64,000 nt of DNA from Bimastos eiseni (GCA_959347315.1 OY365814.1:29934473-29998472); one strand, 5' to 3'. Numbered from the stretch's first letter, positions 10,136-21,977 are shown. Numbers and translations: made by a program. Notes: generated by a model not told the origin, from the letters alone.

Positions 10136-13100
10136 TCAACAAGACCCAACACCAGACAAAATTATGCAAAGATTCACGACGAGGCACTGTTCATAGCCGA
10201 ATCCCGAACAGAAACGACGATCTCGTTGGTCGAGCGAGCCATCATCGAGAGGCGGCGGCGGTGGTGTTCCGATATCTCTTCCGGCGACACCCCCGTCCGA
10301 CGGCTCCTCTTCGCTGCCATCTCCCTGAGACGACACGCCCCTCCTTGCCCCTCGGTCATCACCCTCCTCCGTTAGGTCAACGCTCCCCGGCGGCCGAGAA
10401 CGCCCGAGGAAGGTAACCTGCTGCCCTCCGAACGACTGGTACGGATACGACTCAGCAGGAGGAGGTGACGACGGACTAATGCAGTAGTCCCGCGACGACG
10501 ATCCCACATCCTTCTGACGGGAGCTGTACACGGGGTACTGGACGCCGTGCACTCGGACGCGGTGCATCTTGAGCTTGTCCCCCGCGGGAGAAGCGCTCGT
10601 CGCACTCCGGACAGCCGTACGGTCGGTCCCCCGTGTGCAAGCAGTGGTGCCGGTCGCGGTTGGCCTTCTGAGCGAACGTCTTAGCGCAAAACATGCACGG
10701 GCTCCGACTGTGCTCAACCTGGCAATGCCCGTCTAGCTCCGAAAACGTCTCCGTCTTGGCGTCGCAGAAGGCGCAGAGGTAGGGAGGTCCTGAGGGAGTG
10801 CCGACGCCATTCTCGTTGCGGAAGGTGGAGATGTTATTGTTTAGGCACCCGGGATCGCTCGGAGTCGTCGACACGGACTGGAAACCCTCCGACGACCGAC
10901 ATCGCTGGAAAGAGCGATAGGTCTCCGACGACTGAAAGAATGAGTCCGAGGCTGAGGAACCATAGCCGAATCGATACGGACTGTTTTGCAGATAGGATGA
11001 GGTGTGCAGTTCGCTCTTTACGACTTCTTCCCTTGTCAAGCACTCATCATTGCGATCTTCATGCAACACGAGCGAAGGCTTGTCGGGGTGCTTGGAAACG
11101 TCCGTGGCGTCAGCTCCGTTGTTGTTTCGGTTCTCGTTTTCCCAGTCCCTCTGCACCGGTTCCAGTGATCGACTGCACATCAGGCTCCGGATGGGTTCTG
11201 ACCGGATCCTGGTGCCGTCGCCCTCGTCATTCCTTCCGGTGTCATTAGTTCTCTGTTCGGCCTGAATGTGATTGAATCTTTCTGGGGTATTCCTGTCTCG
11301 TCGTAGCAGCGATAGCGGCTTCAGGGTTGGCGACTCCGGTTCGACTACCTCGACCTCGCTACCCTCATCAATGTTTCGCTCCACAGTGATTGCGATCTTT
11401 GGCTGCTTCTGTTTTCGCTTGCCTCTTTTCAGGATCTTCGAAGCATCGCGCGGCTGATTGTGGTCATTCTCCTCCAGATGCCGAAGCAGGCTCGCCTGGT
11501 CGACAAAGCGCAAGTCGCAGAGACCGCAGGTGAAATCTTCGACGCTCTGGCGCTCCGGTGCCCGGTGTAGGTCCAGCTGTTCCTGCGGGCACTGCAGCCT
11601 CTGGTGGCACTCTCCCAGATGCAACTGGTTCATCCTCTGGTGTTCGTCCAGGTGAATCTGGAAGCGATGCGCGCTGTCGAAGATCTGATCGCAGCTGCCA
11701 CACGGGAACGATCGCAGCCTAGTGGTTCCAAGGAAGTCGGAGAGTTCGCTGAAGTGTGCGGCCTCGTGCTGTCGAAGGTGTGCCAGGGTGCTGCACACCT
11801 GTAGGCACATGCAGCACTTGAAGACGTTCAGCTCGGTCGGATGCATCGACAGGTGACTGCTGTACTTCCACGGATGGTCGAAAGACCGGTTGCAGACAAG
11901 GCACGTGTAGAGGGCGTGGTTCGCTCTTTCCAACAGAGACCGGTGCTTGTAAAAGGCCAGCAGACTTCCAGGTTTCGGCTTGCCGTGACAGTAACCCTTG
12001 CCGGACACCTGTGAGGCAACCTCGTGCTTATCGTCCACCGTTTCGTCAGGCTCGCCCGATGCCTGATGAAACTGAGGATGGATTTTCACGTGATCTTCGA
12101 ACGCCTCCTGGCTGCTGAAGCCCTTGTTGCAGTAGGCGCAGATGTTCGTGAGCGCGGCGCAGTGATCGAGATGATAGTGCGAGATCAGCGAGCCGCGATC
12201 GGCGTAGCGTTTCGAGCAGGTCCCGCACTTGAAGGCATGCTTCGTGGCATGGTTGGAGAGGTGATCCTTGCGCGAGAACGCCTTGCCGCAGATGTTGCAA
12301 GTGTACGGCTTGTGCCCAGTGTGCAGACGCGAGTGGCGTTCTAGGTTTGAGCGCGACGTGAACGTCTTGAAGCAACACAGGCAGGTAAAGAGACTGTGGA
12401 CTGCCTCGTTGTGGTCGCTCAGCGCCTCCGAACTCTCGAAGCTGCACCCGCAGACACGGCACTCCGGCAAGACTTTGCCGACGTTCCACCTCTCGCCGTT
12501 CATTCCGAGGGATCGTGACCGGAAAAATGGACTGCCAAGGTGAGAAGCTGGCTCGCTGTACGAAATCTGCATCTCGTCCACCTGGTAGGCTACTGCGCCT
12601 GAACCGACCAAATATGGGAAGATGCTCGAACTGCTGTTGCTTGTCCCACGGTTGATGCTGTTCGATACCGCAGCAACATCCCTACAGCTCAGGTCAGCAG
12701 CAGACAACTTCTTCATCGATAGATCCGTGACGCCATTTTTATAATCGGTCTCAAACGAGCGCGATACATTTTCCATCTCCTGGAGATGACTGGATTGCCG
12801 GAAGGCGGAGGACGACATTGCAGTCTCCGACCAGGAGTCCAGCCGCTTGCGCTTCCTCTCGTTGCCAGAATATCTGGCATTTCTTCCATCGTTAACAAGA
12901 GATCTTTCTGCCTCGTCTCCAAATCCTCGATTATCGCCGAACTCTTCGTTGCCCTCGCACTTCTTCGTCGCGTCCTGTGGTCGGAAACTCTCGTGCACTT
13001 TGACGACTAGCTGCTGACCTTCGACCTGACCCGATATGCAGATGATGCCATCGATTTCGATCCAGCCGTCATAGATTTTGCTCACCTTGCACAGGTGTAT

Positions 13101-13193
13101 TATGGAGTCTCTGAGGAGTGTTGCTATGAGGCTGAGGTTGGTTCCTGGTGTTCCGGACAAGGCAGCTGATGAGGATTCATTCATTCTCATCAT
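10136..13193 (-). CDS. Twelve-finger C2H2 zinc-finger protein, one frameshift in the last finger
   Basis: A presumed DNA-binding transcription factor. It starts at MMRMNESS (13193); an upstream in-frame TGA supports this start. Residues 1-240 lack fingers but carry basic KRKR (114-117) and TDLSMKK (156-162), which resembles the PxDLSxK corepressor motif bound by CtBP. Fingers lie at about 245-266, 269-291, 297-319, 321-344, 350-372, 429-451, 458-480, 496-518, 554-578, 805-828, 831-853 and 859-882. Linkers TGHKP and TGDRP are typical. A second basic cluster, KRGKRKQK, is at 589-596. Finger 7 has Cys in place of the usual Phe. After residue 870 the frame breaks at a run of five C (10579-10583 on +). 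Removing one base restores GDKLKMHRVRVH, completing finger 12, and the frame runs on to a stop at 10136 (about 1,018 residues). Unbroken, the first frame ends at 10476. An assembly error or true frameshift is possible. GC content is far above the flanks. No orthologue was recognised. Confidence 0.85.
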
Positions 13194-13712
13194 ATCTAAG
13201 CTAGTGACCGACGCAGCTCTTCATTTCCCGACCAAGTTCCCATCATTTGTAGTCTGCTGGCGTCAACTGGACATTTCAAATAATCAAACTGCAGAATAAA
13301 GACAATAAATAAATCAGATATTCGGCTAATCAATTCGGCAATAACGCAACCGATAAGAATATTTTCGCGATGTTATTTTATTTTATACTGGAGAGTAATC
13401 TTTCACTTGCTCATCAAGAGTTGAAGAAAGGAAGCAAGGGACCAGCAAATCCCCACAGGACTGGAAAACGTTTCTATTAGAAACAGTCATAAAAGCTTAC
13501 AGGAGCCTATATTGCATTAATACACTAACAACCACCTGGTTAACAGAATTCCCTGCGAAATGCAGAAATCTGGAATGGCATCTAATCCTATCACATTTAC
13601 AGTCAGTCAACCAATCAAATCAACCAACCATCACCAACCAACCAATCCGTCAGCCAGTCAGTCAGTCAGTCCGCTAGTCAGTCAATCAATCTATCTATCT
13701 ATCATTCAATCG
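13194..13712. other. 5' flank of the zinc-finger gene
   Basis: AT-rich, then a tetranucleotide-like run (CAGT/CAAT/CTAT) at 13600-13710 that abuts the LINE tail at 13713 and is probably its tandem-repeat tail. No promoter motif stands out. Confidence 0.4.
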
Positions 13713-13745
13713 GAATGTGTATAGCGCCCTTGAGATCTATACTCA
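13713..13745 (-). mobile_element. CR1/L2-like LINE 3' tail with microsatellite
   Basis: TGTATAGCGCCC on + is the inverted GGCGCTATA tail. The adjoining CAATC/CTAT repeats at 13600-13712 sit where the 3' tandem tail of a minus-strand copy should be. Confidence 0.55.
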
Positions 13746-13867
13746 GATGTGCTCCAGAATCCAGATCCAGATCAGGCGATTGAGAGCAAGAGAACACAAT
13801 CCACACAAGAATCAATAGTAGCCCAAAAGCGTCAGTCGTGATCCATGAGCATCAATTATAATTCACA

Positions 13868-14310
13868 AGCATCAGTCTTGCACTGGCTTCCTGCCTCGCA
13901 ATAGGCCTATACACCATAATCAGCAGCACTTGTTTGACGGTGTCTCATTGGTATTGCTCCGTGCTCCTTATCTGATCTCTGTATCTCGGTTTCTGTCCTA
14001 TAGCCTCCCGTTCTCTGCCATCTTTGGCTACAAGGTCAACTCTTAGTCCCTTGTTGGCCAATACACTTGGAACGGGCTTCCGCTTGCGCTACGCTTACTG
14101 CGTCGGAATATGTCTGCATTGTACCAATCGTTTAAGTCCTCTTTTCCTTTACCCGTGGTTGGGATGGGAACGTGCTCCCTAGGAACCATCTGCCAACCTT
14201 CTACCGTATCCACAAGTCATTTCTGTTTGGCTGAGCGAGAGCGCCTCTGAGTAGGCTTCATGAAGAGGCGCTATATAAATTTAGGAATGAATGAATGAGT
14301 CATAACCCAT
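13868..14310 (+). mobile_element. Degenerate CR1/L2-like LINE 3' end
   Basis: The + frames keep LHWLPAS near 13880 and TWNGLPLALRLLRRN then SFKSSF near 14065-14145. These are the LHWLP, WNxLP and FKxxLK landmarks of the C-terminal end of CR1/L2-like ORF2. Stops and shifts separate them. The copy ends AGAGGCGCTATATAAATT (14258-14275) followed by GAATGAATGA, its tandem tail. Confidence 0.7.
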
Positions 14311-15081
14311 AAGCAACATTCAATGAACACTTCAAACCATAGCCTAGAGCTCAGTTGATACCAGCCAGCAGGGAAGAACAATGAGAAGGTAAGCAAGTAC
14401 ATATTGAATAAATTACATATGTTGGTCCTTTAACTCTAACCTCTCTGTCTGTCTGTCTGCATGTCTGTCTGCTTGTCTGTCTCGAAGGCGTGAATTTTGG
14501 TACATGTATTTCTTGTAATGTTTCATTGATCTCTAACTATGATGGCCAAAAGATTGCCTTCAGAAGTTCAGATCTCAAGGCTACACCCCTTACAGACTTA
14601 TCCAGGGATCTCGTGACAGGCACTCCTCTCTGTAGCTTACCAAAAGGCAACTATACAACTATACTCCTACAGTATATTCGATAGAGCAATGCATCGTGTT
14701 TCCAAAAAAATCTTACGTAACCTATACTAAGTCGGCACTATCAAAAACCTGATGTCAGTCAGCTGCAATGGATGCAATTTGTCAATGGTTTAATACGATG
14801 AAAAGGCAATTCTCAAACCCTATCATCGGAAGCAACCAACATAGCAAACATCTCCAGATCAACACGATGGATCACAACCACAACTTCAACGCCAACATCT
14901 TTAACACCAACCGTTAAACACACAACACGCGTCGTACATCAACATTGCATTCCACGCTCGCCTGCACACTCTCCTCCTGCGCACCACTCAGATTCCACTC
15001 GTATTCGCAACCATCGAAGCACATCTTGCCACAGGGACTGCACAGGAAACAATGGATAGTTACGGCAAAGACCACATACAG

Positions 15082-15113
<32 letters not shown>

Positions 15114-15193
15114 ACATATATATAATACATACATATGTATACACACACGCATATACACATACATACACACAAAGAGTCCTCATCTACTTACAG
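14311..15193. other. Intergenic sequence with (CA)n
   Basis: AT-rich with TCTGTCTG (14445-14480) and (CA)n at 15082-15116. It ends in ATCTACTTACAG (to 15193), a good acceptor-like string on +; on - the same place reads CCT|GTAAGT, a donor. The coding strand cannot be fixed. Confidence 0.4.
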
Positions 15194-15589
15194 GTATAAC
15201 AGGATCAGGTAGACACCCGTGTAGGTCTGCCAGTCGGGAGGCTTGGTATAACCGGTCATCGGTCGGCCAAGTGAGAGAGACTGCTGCGTGTCTGACCGCA
15301 GGGAGGAATGCAGCGTGGACTTCCTGAGTCCCCTGTCTGTCCAACGAAACGAATTCGTGAACGTAAATAATAATTATGTTCACATACCTGCGGCGGTGGC
15401 CATCGAATCTGCCGGTCAAGAGAGAGAGGCCCAGCTGACCGTGGAACGACAGCACGGCCTGTGTGCTGTCCTTGTCGACAGCCGCCAACAGGTTACTACT
15501 GCCTACCGCATGCGCCCGTTGCTGCGATGCCCAACGGGTCGCATGTGGCATTCTTAATTATGCTCCAACAATTTGTTCGGCATATACAG
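15194..15589. other. GC-rich segment, possibly exonic, strand unresolved
   Basis: Clearly richer in GC than its surroundings and open in several frames. On -, donors GCAG|GTATGT (about 15388) and CCT|GTAAGT (about 15190) are strong. On +, the acceptor at 15193 and a frame from 15252 to 15557 are equally presentable. No family recognised. Confidence 0.3.
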
Positions 15590-15786
15590 ACGACGGCAGT
15601 GGACCCAGCGTCCGTCCATCCGGCGTCAGTCCGTCCGGTTGGCCGGCCTCTTACCTGCCTCCTCACCTGGAGGAGACGCTTAATTACTATCCGTGCAGCG
15701 CTCAAGGCCTCGAGGGCTCCGATGGGTTTCCGGCAGAGAGACATAGACAGAACGACGACTGTCAGATGAGTAGTGTGCATATATAA
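15590..15786 (+). CDS. Candidate terminal exon, unidentified
   Basis: It follows TTTGTTCGGCATATACAG, a reasonable acceptor, and reads 64 residues to TAA at 15784-15786 with coding-like content: DDGSGPSVRPSG, YLPPHLEETLNYYP and the C-terminus QNDDCQMSSVHI. It resembles a cytoplasmic tail in style (Pro, Ser and acidic residues, a hydrophobic C-terminal residue) but matches no family I know. Competing minus-strand donors (CCAG|GTGAGG near 15665) keep the strand in doubt. Confidence 0.33.
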
Positions 15787-15949
15787 ATATATATTTATTT
15801 ATATATATATGCTTTTATGCCTGTCTGTCTGTATGTATGCACACTGTACAGCGTATAAAACCGTCATCTCAAGCTTCTAAAGCGCCACTCGAAAGCAAAA
15901 AGTGCACGGCACTGTCTTATTCAGCATATACAATAGTATATCATGTAAT

Positions 15950-16161
15950 GCAATGTAATGGAACATTTGTATAGCGCCGCTCAAAATCATCAGCGTTCTC
16001 AATGGGCGCCAGTTCTTGGGCTATACCACAGGAAAGTCTTTAGGCGTCTCCGAAACAGGCAAGGTGAGCGCCAGTGAGATTTCAGGGTTAGGGCCTGAGG
16101 AAGACAGTTCCAAGCTGAAGAGCAAATAGCCAACACAGGCAAAGCCCTGGATTGGGTTGCA
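15950..16161 (-). mobile_element. CR1/L2-like LINE 3' end, distal half of an interrupted copy
   Basis: The minus frame keeps SSAWNCLPQALTL, FRRRLKTFLW and then the GGCGCTATACAAATG end with a CATTACATTGCATT tandem tail. It is the continuation of the fragment at 18955-19200. Aligned to the uninterrupted copy at 41830-42390, the two halves meet within a few bases, so the sequence between them is an insertion. Confidence 0.75.
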
Positions 16162-17915
16162 GCCGTTACGTGTGTGACATTTAGAAAAAACTGACCATGC
16201 ATTTCCTTGTCTGTGATAAAGCTAAGACCTCTTATATTCTAGAAAACATGGCTTAATCCATATACTAGCCTGATATAACTGACAGTAACTCTTTTATTTT
16301 GATGTGCAATGTTTTGTTTAATAAATATATGCGCATAAAGTCGACGTTACGTGCGTGACGCACAAATAAGAAATACTGCAGGGACTGTAATGTGTTTCAA
16401 AACTCTGTGAAATATAGCATCACAAAATTAAGCTATATAACAACATATGTAACAATTGCACCCTTCTAAATAGTATATGAACTTTATTATGTTTCTCCTA
16501 GTCCTAGGTTTTGTTTTTAATTAAAATGTATGCGTTACGTGTGTGACTAAATCGTTACGTGTGTGACAGCTTGTGCTGATAATGTAATATTATCAAGCTA
16601 ACTTAACTAAAACAATGAAAAGCTAGCCAGTATTAACTTGTAGTTCTTCATAACACATTCATAAGGTCATATAACTATTTTTAGTCCATAACTATCCATC
16701 TAATGTGAACTGGAGATGACTTCCATTAACTGGTATTGGTCGTGACATTTTCTTTACAATAATTTCCGAACTTCCTAACTCTTTTATTAACAATCGTTGG
16801 AATCTTTCTTAGAGGTGAAGAAACATAAAAATGAGGAATAAAAGTGAAAATTTGAGCAGGATATCTCTAAAATGAACCAAAATATTACTAGTTTAATTTA
16901 ATAAGCAGAAAACGAACAGCGACAAAAATGACACGACCCATCAACTTTGGACTATTATATCTCTGCCATGAAATGAATCAGAGGGCTGAATATTTTTTCA
17001 TGTAAGCAGTTTGTTGTGCTCTTTCCAACTATGCAATAAATGGTGTTGCTCATTAAGTTTAATTAAAACAATTTAAATATTTCACAGTTGTCAATTTTCA
17101 CTCAAGTTTCAGACATATCAGCAGGCAGGAATAATATATAGCTATACATTTATTGGTTTTATATTGAGGTACATGGGTGCTCAATGCTCATGAGACTTAT
17201 AGTTATTGCCTGATTAGTTTCATTATGACTATGCTATCTAAGGACAGTTTTCTTGCCATGATCGTCAAAATGGGTTTCACAGCTGACCCAACTATGAAAT
17301 TGTATATCTAATGATTTTCATTAAAATGTTTACATATATTGTTGATATCTAGAACTGTCATTGGTGAAACATTCAGGAAGATGTTCAGTTCCTTTCCTTG
17401 GGAATCATTTTTTGAAGTTGACCAATGTTACAGTTTCACAAATTTCTGTTAACAGGCCTTTTGTGACTTGATATACAGCTATTTGCTGGTAGGTATATGT
17501 CTTGTGAGGAAGTGGGTCCTAAGAACTGTATGCTAGAGCTAGTGTACCTATTTAATTGCATACCTAGGGATTACTGGGGTTTGAGATTTGAGTGAAAATT
17601 GGCACCTGTGCAATGTTTACAAATTTGGTGGGTGATGTCGTTTTGTCGCGATTCATTTTTTACTTATTAAATGAAGAAATTAATATCTCGGTAAAGTTTT
17701 TAGATATCCTGCTGAAATTTTCACTTTTATTCCTCATTCTGCATGTTCAAAATATAAAAAAATGACATAAGAATCTAAAGGGGTATGGTAGCAAATTGCT
17801 GTTTTACTGGTTGATTTGATGTGGAATGACCCTGTTACAAGTTTGCAAAAGTCGGCCATTTATAGAGTAACCTTGATCTTAGTCCATATGCTACTTTCCA
17901 ATGTGAAATGTAAGA

Positions 17916-17960
<45 letters not shown>

Positions 17961-18775
17961 TCTCAGCAGTCATCAACTAGCTAAAGAATTCTTTCAATGC
18001 AATATTCAGCAGATCAGACAATCTATTATAGTAACTGACCACCGGTAAATGAGGATTTTCTTCTGAATGTTTAAAATTCTAGTAATTAATGAATTCTTAT
18101 TCAAAATTCCAACTTTCTATCACTTTTCAGCACTAATGAATATCTACAAAGTTAAATGATTCTAAATGCAAATAGCACATCAAAAACCATTTCGTGTTCT
18201 TTTATACAGACTAGTGTGTGAAATAATTTTGATTTGTCTTATTCGCAAGTTCTATCAGCCTGCCGCCTGATGAATATCAATTAATCAAGATTAATGGACT
18301 TTTAAAGTTGTTAGTTTGATGAACTTACTACTTCTATTCTTTCAGTCACCCACTACAACCCAGTTACGGATCAGTTTACATTTTTAAATGATTCACAACA
18401 AACTGTCACACACGTAACCGTCACACACGTAACAAAAATTACGTGTGTGACGTATTCTTCAAACTACCTTGGGGCAAAACTATTCAGAATTATTTTGCTA
18501 AAACTCAGCATATGCAATTGTTACATGAGTTACATTTAGAATTCAATATATTTCATTTCACAGTTGCTCAGAATGCTCTCTGCAAAACTCTAACACGTCT
18601 TGCGTTACGTGTGTGACGCATATGGTATGTGTTTTTTAAATTTTCCAGTATATTCTCATCTAAAATATTTAAGGCAAAATCTAAACAAGGTGCTATAAAA
18701 CATTGCATTAGTATTAAATTATAGCAATATGACAAAGAAAATTTTGTAATTACGTGTCACACACGTGATGCTAAT
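16162..18775. mobile_element. Palindromic non-autonomous DNA element with GTTACGTGTGTGAC motifs
   Basis: It splits a minus-strand LINE copy. GTTACGTGTGTGAC (or a one- or two-base variant) occurs at 16165, 16346, 16534 and 16554 on the left, and at 18405, 18420, 18438, 18604 and 18756 on the right, the two clusters broadly mirroring each other. Internal sequence is also mirrored: GAGGAATAAAAGTGAAAATT near 16832 recurs inverted near 17720-17745, and AACAATTGCA occurs in both arms. No ORF above 60 codons is present. The shape is that of a foldback or long-TIR element mobilised in trans. Between the last motif and the resumed LINE lie about 180 bases of uncertain origin, so the right boundary is approximate. 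Confidence 0.7.
17920..17955. repeat. (TA)n microsatellite
   Basis: About 17 TA units inside the right arm of the palindromic element. Confidence 0.9.
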
Positions 18776-18954
18776 AATAACGTTTTTGCATTAAAAATAA
18801 GTAAGTATTGAGTCATCAATCAAAAAAATGAAATTCTCGAAAGTGGTGCAAGATATCCATCAAATATTTCTTTTAAACAAAACTCAAATAATTAATTAAC
18901 ATTTCTTCTAAGAATTTATTACAATTGAAGATACTGAGAAATTGCTTGATCAGG

Positions 18955-19200
18955 CTCACAATTGGCGGAATTCAGAGCATGCGTTCTACTGCAACCCAGA
19001 AGAGTCCTCTTCAATGGGAAACAAACACAAGCCTGCGAGTGGAAGCTCGAAAGAAAGCCCTTGAAGGCACATAGGACACCTGCAGAGTGCAGAAAAATCT
19101 CACGTAGATCGGGGCCAACTAGGCGGATGCGCATAATGGAAAGGGTCCTGAACTGTGTACTTTTGAATGGGGAGCCAATGAAGTGAGTCCTAAATGCTTC
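18955..19200 (-). mobile_element. CR1/L2-like LINE fragment, proximal half of an interrupted copy
   Basis: The minus frame reads MRIRLVGPDLRE through KRTLLGCSRTHAL, corresponding to MRNCLLGAAPTYLRS through NRDLLVVPRMRTA in the copy at 41994-42390. Nucleotide blocks such as GGGGAGCCAATGAAGTG and GGATGCGCATAA are shared. It belongs with 15950-16161. Confidence 0.7.
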
Positions 19201-20176
19201 TTATGTGCCGAGTAACTATTTCATTATGTTTTGGTCGCCATTGCCGTTATGTCATACATCACAGCAGGTACTTTGTCCCATAATGCAATGTCCTGTCATT
19301 ATTGGTCCCTATATTTCGCAACCTGAGTGTGGCGTCCTCCACGGGAGCAGTGAACTTTATTTTGGAAAACGCGAGTGGATACATTACGCGCGTTTTTATC
19401 TGTCAAAAACGTGAGAAAGACGAACAGTACAATTACTTCTTGAAATCTATCGCAGTGCGGAAAATAATGGTCTCAACACTGCAGTGTAAGATAAGAAACG
19501 TTGCTTGTTATTGAACCAAAGGCAAGTATGTGAAATTAATAAGACCGAATGACTTACGGTACGGGTAGGCAATACATCGCTTTGAATATCACACTGACCT
19601 GTGTTAATTTGAGTCCATGTTCCACTAATCGCAAAATATGCGAGCACAGCTGAATCCGAACTCCGTAATTAACCATCACACAGTTCTGTCCTTCCACTGC
19701 CAAGGTCACCCATTCGAACGTGGTCAACGATCCCACGTCCATCCGCAAATTTGCGGTCAGCCGATAACAGGGAAACAGAAGATGCACGTGGTAGCATCCA
19801 GTCTCAGTTTAACGCCACTAAGATCATTTAGCCTCGCCTTCCTTCTTTATCCAGGCGTGGCAGGGGCGTCGACCAATCCCTCCTGAGTGATGGAGGCAAC
19901 CCTCCCGATCCAAAGTGCCAGGAAGGCAAGATATTCCCCCTAAGACGCAAAAAATGTCCCTCTTTAATGGCCCCTAACCTGAATTTGGAGGCAATTGCCT
20001 CCGGAACTCCCCTATCTGAACGCCTCTGAGGCTTTGGAATGGCACATGCTGCCTGAGTGCTAGCAGAGGCGAGGTTGTAGCGAGCGAGCAGGTAATTTAA
20101 CTGGACGAAAAGGAGCTCCCGCAGGCAGACGGCGAGACACGACCGAGCGATCGGGGATGATAGCGTTGAACCTCAC
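19201..20176. other. Intergenic sequence with repeat fragments
   Basis: Contains a copy of the 95-bp dispersed GC-rich repeat (about 19840-19885) and moderately GC-rich sequence to 20176. No gene recognised. Confidence 0.4.
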
Positions 20177-20299
20177 CGAATGCTCGATAGCACAATGGAC
20201 CGCTTTGGCGAACGACAAACAAACGGAACAATAACGAACATTTCCCTCGCCACCTCCCCAAACACGAAACAGCACACCTTCGACTCGAGGACGACGCTC
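20177..20299 (-). CDS. Candidate internal exon, unidentified
   Basis: Bounded by TCTGTCCTGTAG (acceptor, 20311-20300 on -) and TTCG|GTGAGG (donor at 20177/20176). It is exactly 41 codons, phase 0-0, with VRYCSVCLSFAKAVHC in the middle. A second frame is also open, which weakens the coding case. No family recognised. Confidence 0.25.
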
Positions 20300-20549
20300 C
20301 TACAGGACAGACTACACTAGACAGTGACATGGGGCAAACATTTTCTCTATCCCAACCCCATTTCCATGGGTCTGTTCGCACCCCCAAAATTGGCCTCCTC
20401 GTATTCGGAACTGCGGCTTGCTCTATCACATCGCGTGACAATTAGCGTAAGACAATACAGTCATTGATTAACTCACTCAATATGAGTATGACTGACTCAC
20501 TTTATATCCGATTGCACCATGAGCATAAATGGAGCAGCAAATTCACACA

Positions 20550-20640
20550 ATGGAGTGCCTTGGGGGTGTACTATGGCGCTATATAATGATCGTTTAGTAG
20601 CACTACATTAAGTTACATTACACTAAACGTTACACCACTT
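20550..20640 (+). mobile_element. CR1/L2-like LINE 3' tail
   Basis: GTGCCTTGGGGGTG, then ATGGCGCTATATAATG (20573-20588) followed by an ACATTAAGTTACATTACAC tail. Confidence 0.6.
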
Positions 20641-21629
20641 GATGTGGCGAGACGACTGACGGACGACAGTCATATAGTAATAATCTTAAACGAAAATAAT
20701 GATTTCCAACAGTCAACTAATTCACATGATGAGTGAAGCCTAGATTCTTAAACAACCCAGCACCCTAAGAACTATACTGTTGCACCCCCCCCTAATAATC
20801 GTAAAGTGGGCCAGATACTCTCTGTATCACCTTTGAAACTTAAAGAGGAAATACATGGGAGTCATTTGCATAGACAGACCACGGCAGAACCATTGCCAAG
20901 CAGAATCTTAAAGAAACTAATACAATACTAATAATACTAATACTGCTAATACGAAGTACTCACTGATTTCTTTAAGACCTTTACACAGTGCAGTTTTTCG
21001 TGATTTATCCAAAACTGCCTAATGGCGAAGCTATGCAAGTTCCATTTTTAAGCAAACAGTTTTTTAAATAAATGCTGACCCGTAAAACGTTCCCATGTCT
21101 GTTAGGAGAGTTCCAAACATTCGCCAACAAATATGAACAAAGTTCAAGTGAAGAAGGCCTTCTGAGCCCTGGTTCCTCGATTTTTAAATAGACCTGCCAC
21201 ACACTTAGTACACAGTTAGCAGAAAACTCACCTCTGTACTTACAATCACTCAGCCCATGCATCTGCCAAACCAAGGACAGTCTGACAATCCTTCTGGGTA
21301 GATTTTTCCGAAGATTACAAAAAATATTTTTTCGTGGCGCCACTATAGGGCCTGAAGGAGTTTTTACCGAGCTGATTTTTTTATTAGAGCCAAACTCTGA
21401 GTGCAAGCATTTAAAAATGTACCATTTATCCATTTAAGGTTTAGTTTTGCAGAATTTCGAGGCCCCTCCACATCCCAATCCCCATTTTGCCCAGGAGCCT
21501 TCATAACCTCGGCCTGCCACTTGTTGAAAAACATTGCTACTGGCTCACCATTAAAAAGGATCTGACACCCCTGCAGTCTCCACACACAGACATTGGGGGA
21601 GTGCAGAGTAATAGATTTTGTAATTGTAA
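20641..21629. other. Intergenic sequence with an unassigned ORF on -
   Basis: A 142-codon ATG-started frame lies at 21433-21005 on -, unusually long for AT-rich DNA, but no domain was recognised and no conserved motif is visible. On -, CAGGGGTGTCAGATCC near 21574 resembles the end of a hAT-type element, so the region may be an eroded transposon. The matching end was not found. Confidence 0.35.
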
Positions 21630-21790
21630 TTGAAAACTTATATAGCGCCACTCGTAATCAGAGGCGCTCACGACTCAACACAGAGCTAGGCGGATAACAA
21701 GAAAGTCTTAAGTCTTTTGTGGAAGGCAATAAAACACTGGTGTGTTGAGCTGAGGAACAGAATTTGACTCCCGTATCCCATTCCACCTTT
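21630..21790 (-). mobile_element. CR1/L2-like LINE 3' end
   Basis: TATATAGCGCCACTCG on + begins the inverted tail. The minus strand encodes HKRLKTFLL-like residues beside it, the FKRxLKTFLF landmark. Confidence 0.6.
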
Positions 21791-21977
21791 CCCGTAAGGC
21801 TGACTAGTCCTTCTCTCGCTAGTCATAGTTGGTGGCATTGGTTAAATAAGATGTATAACGTAATGGGCGATCAGCATGACTAACCACTGTTAAATCTAAC
21901 TCCTGTAACAACTTGTCATCATTCGTTCATACCATGTTTGTAATCGTACTGTGGCTTGTCAGGTTGAAATCAAACGA

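Noticed and set aside
10136..10717. 193-codon frame on - as a separate gene
   Set aside because: Its second part completes zinc finger 12 and is better explained as the continuation of the zinc-finger protein after a one-base shift; the first part is a shadow frame.
21005..21433. 142-codon ATG frame on -
   Set aside because: Longer than expected for AT-rich DNA, but no motif was recognised and it may lie in an eroded transposon; not promoted to a gene.
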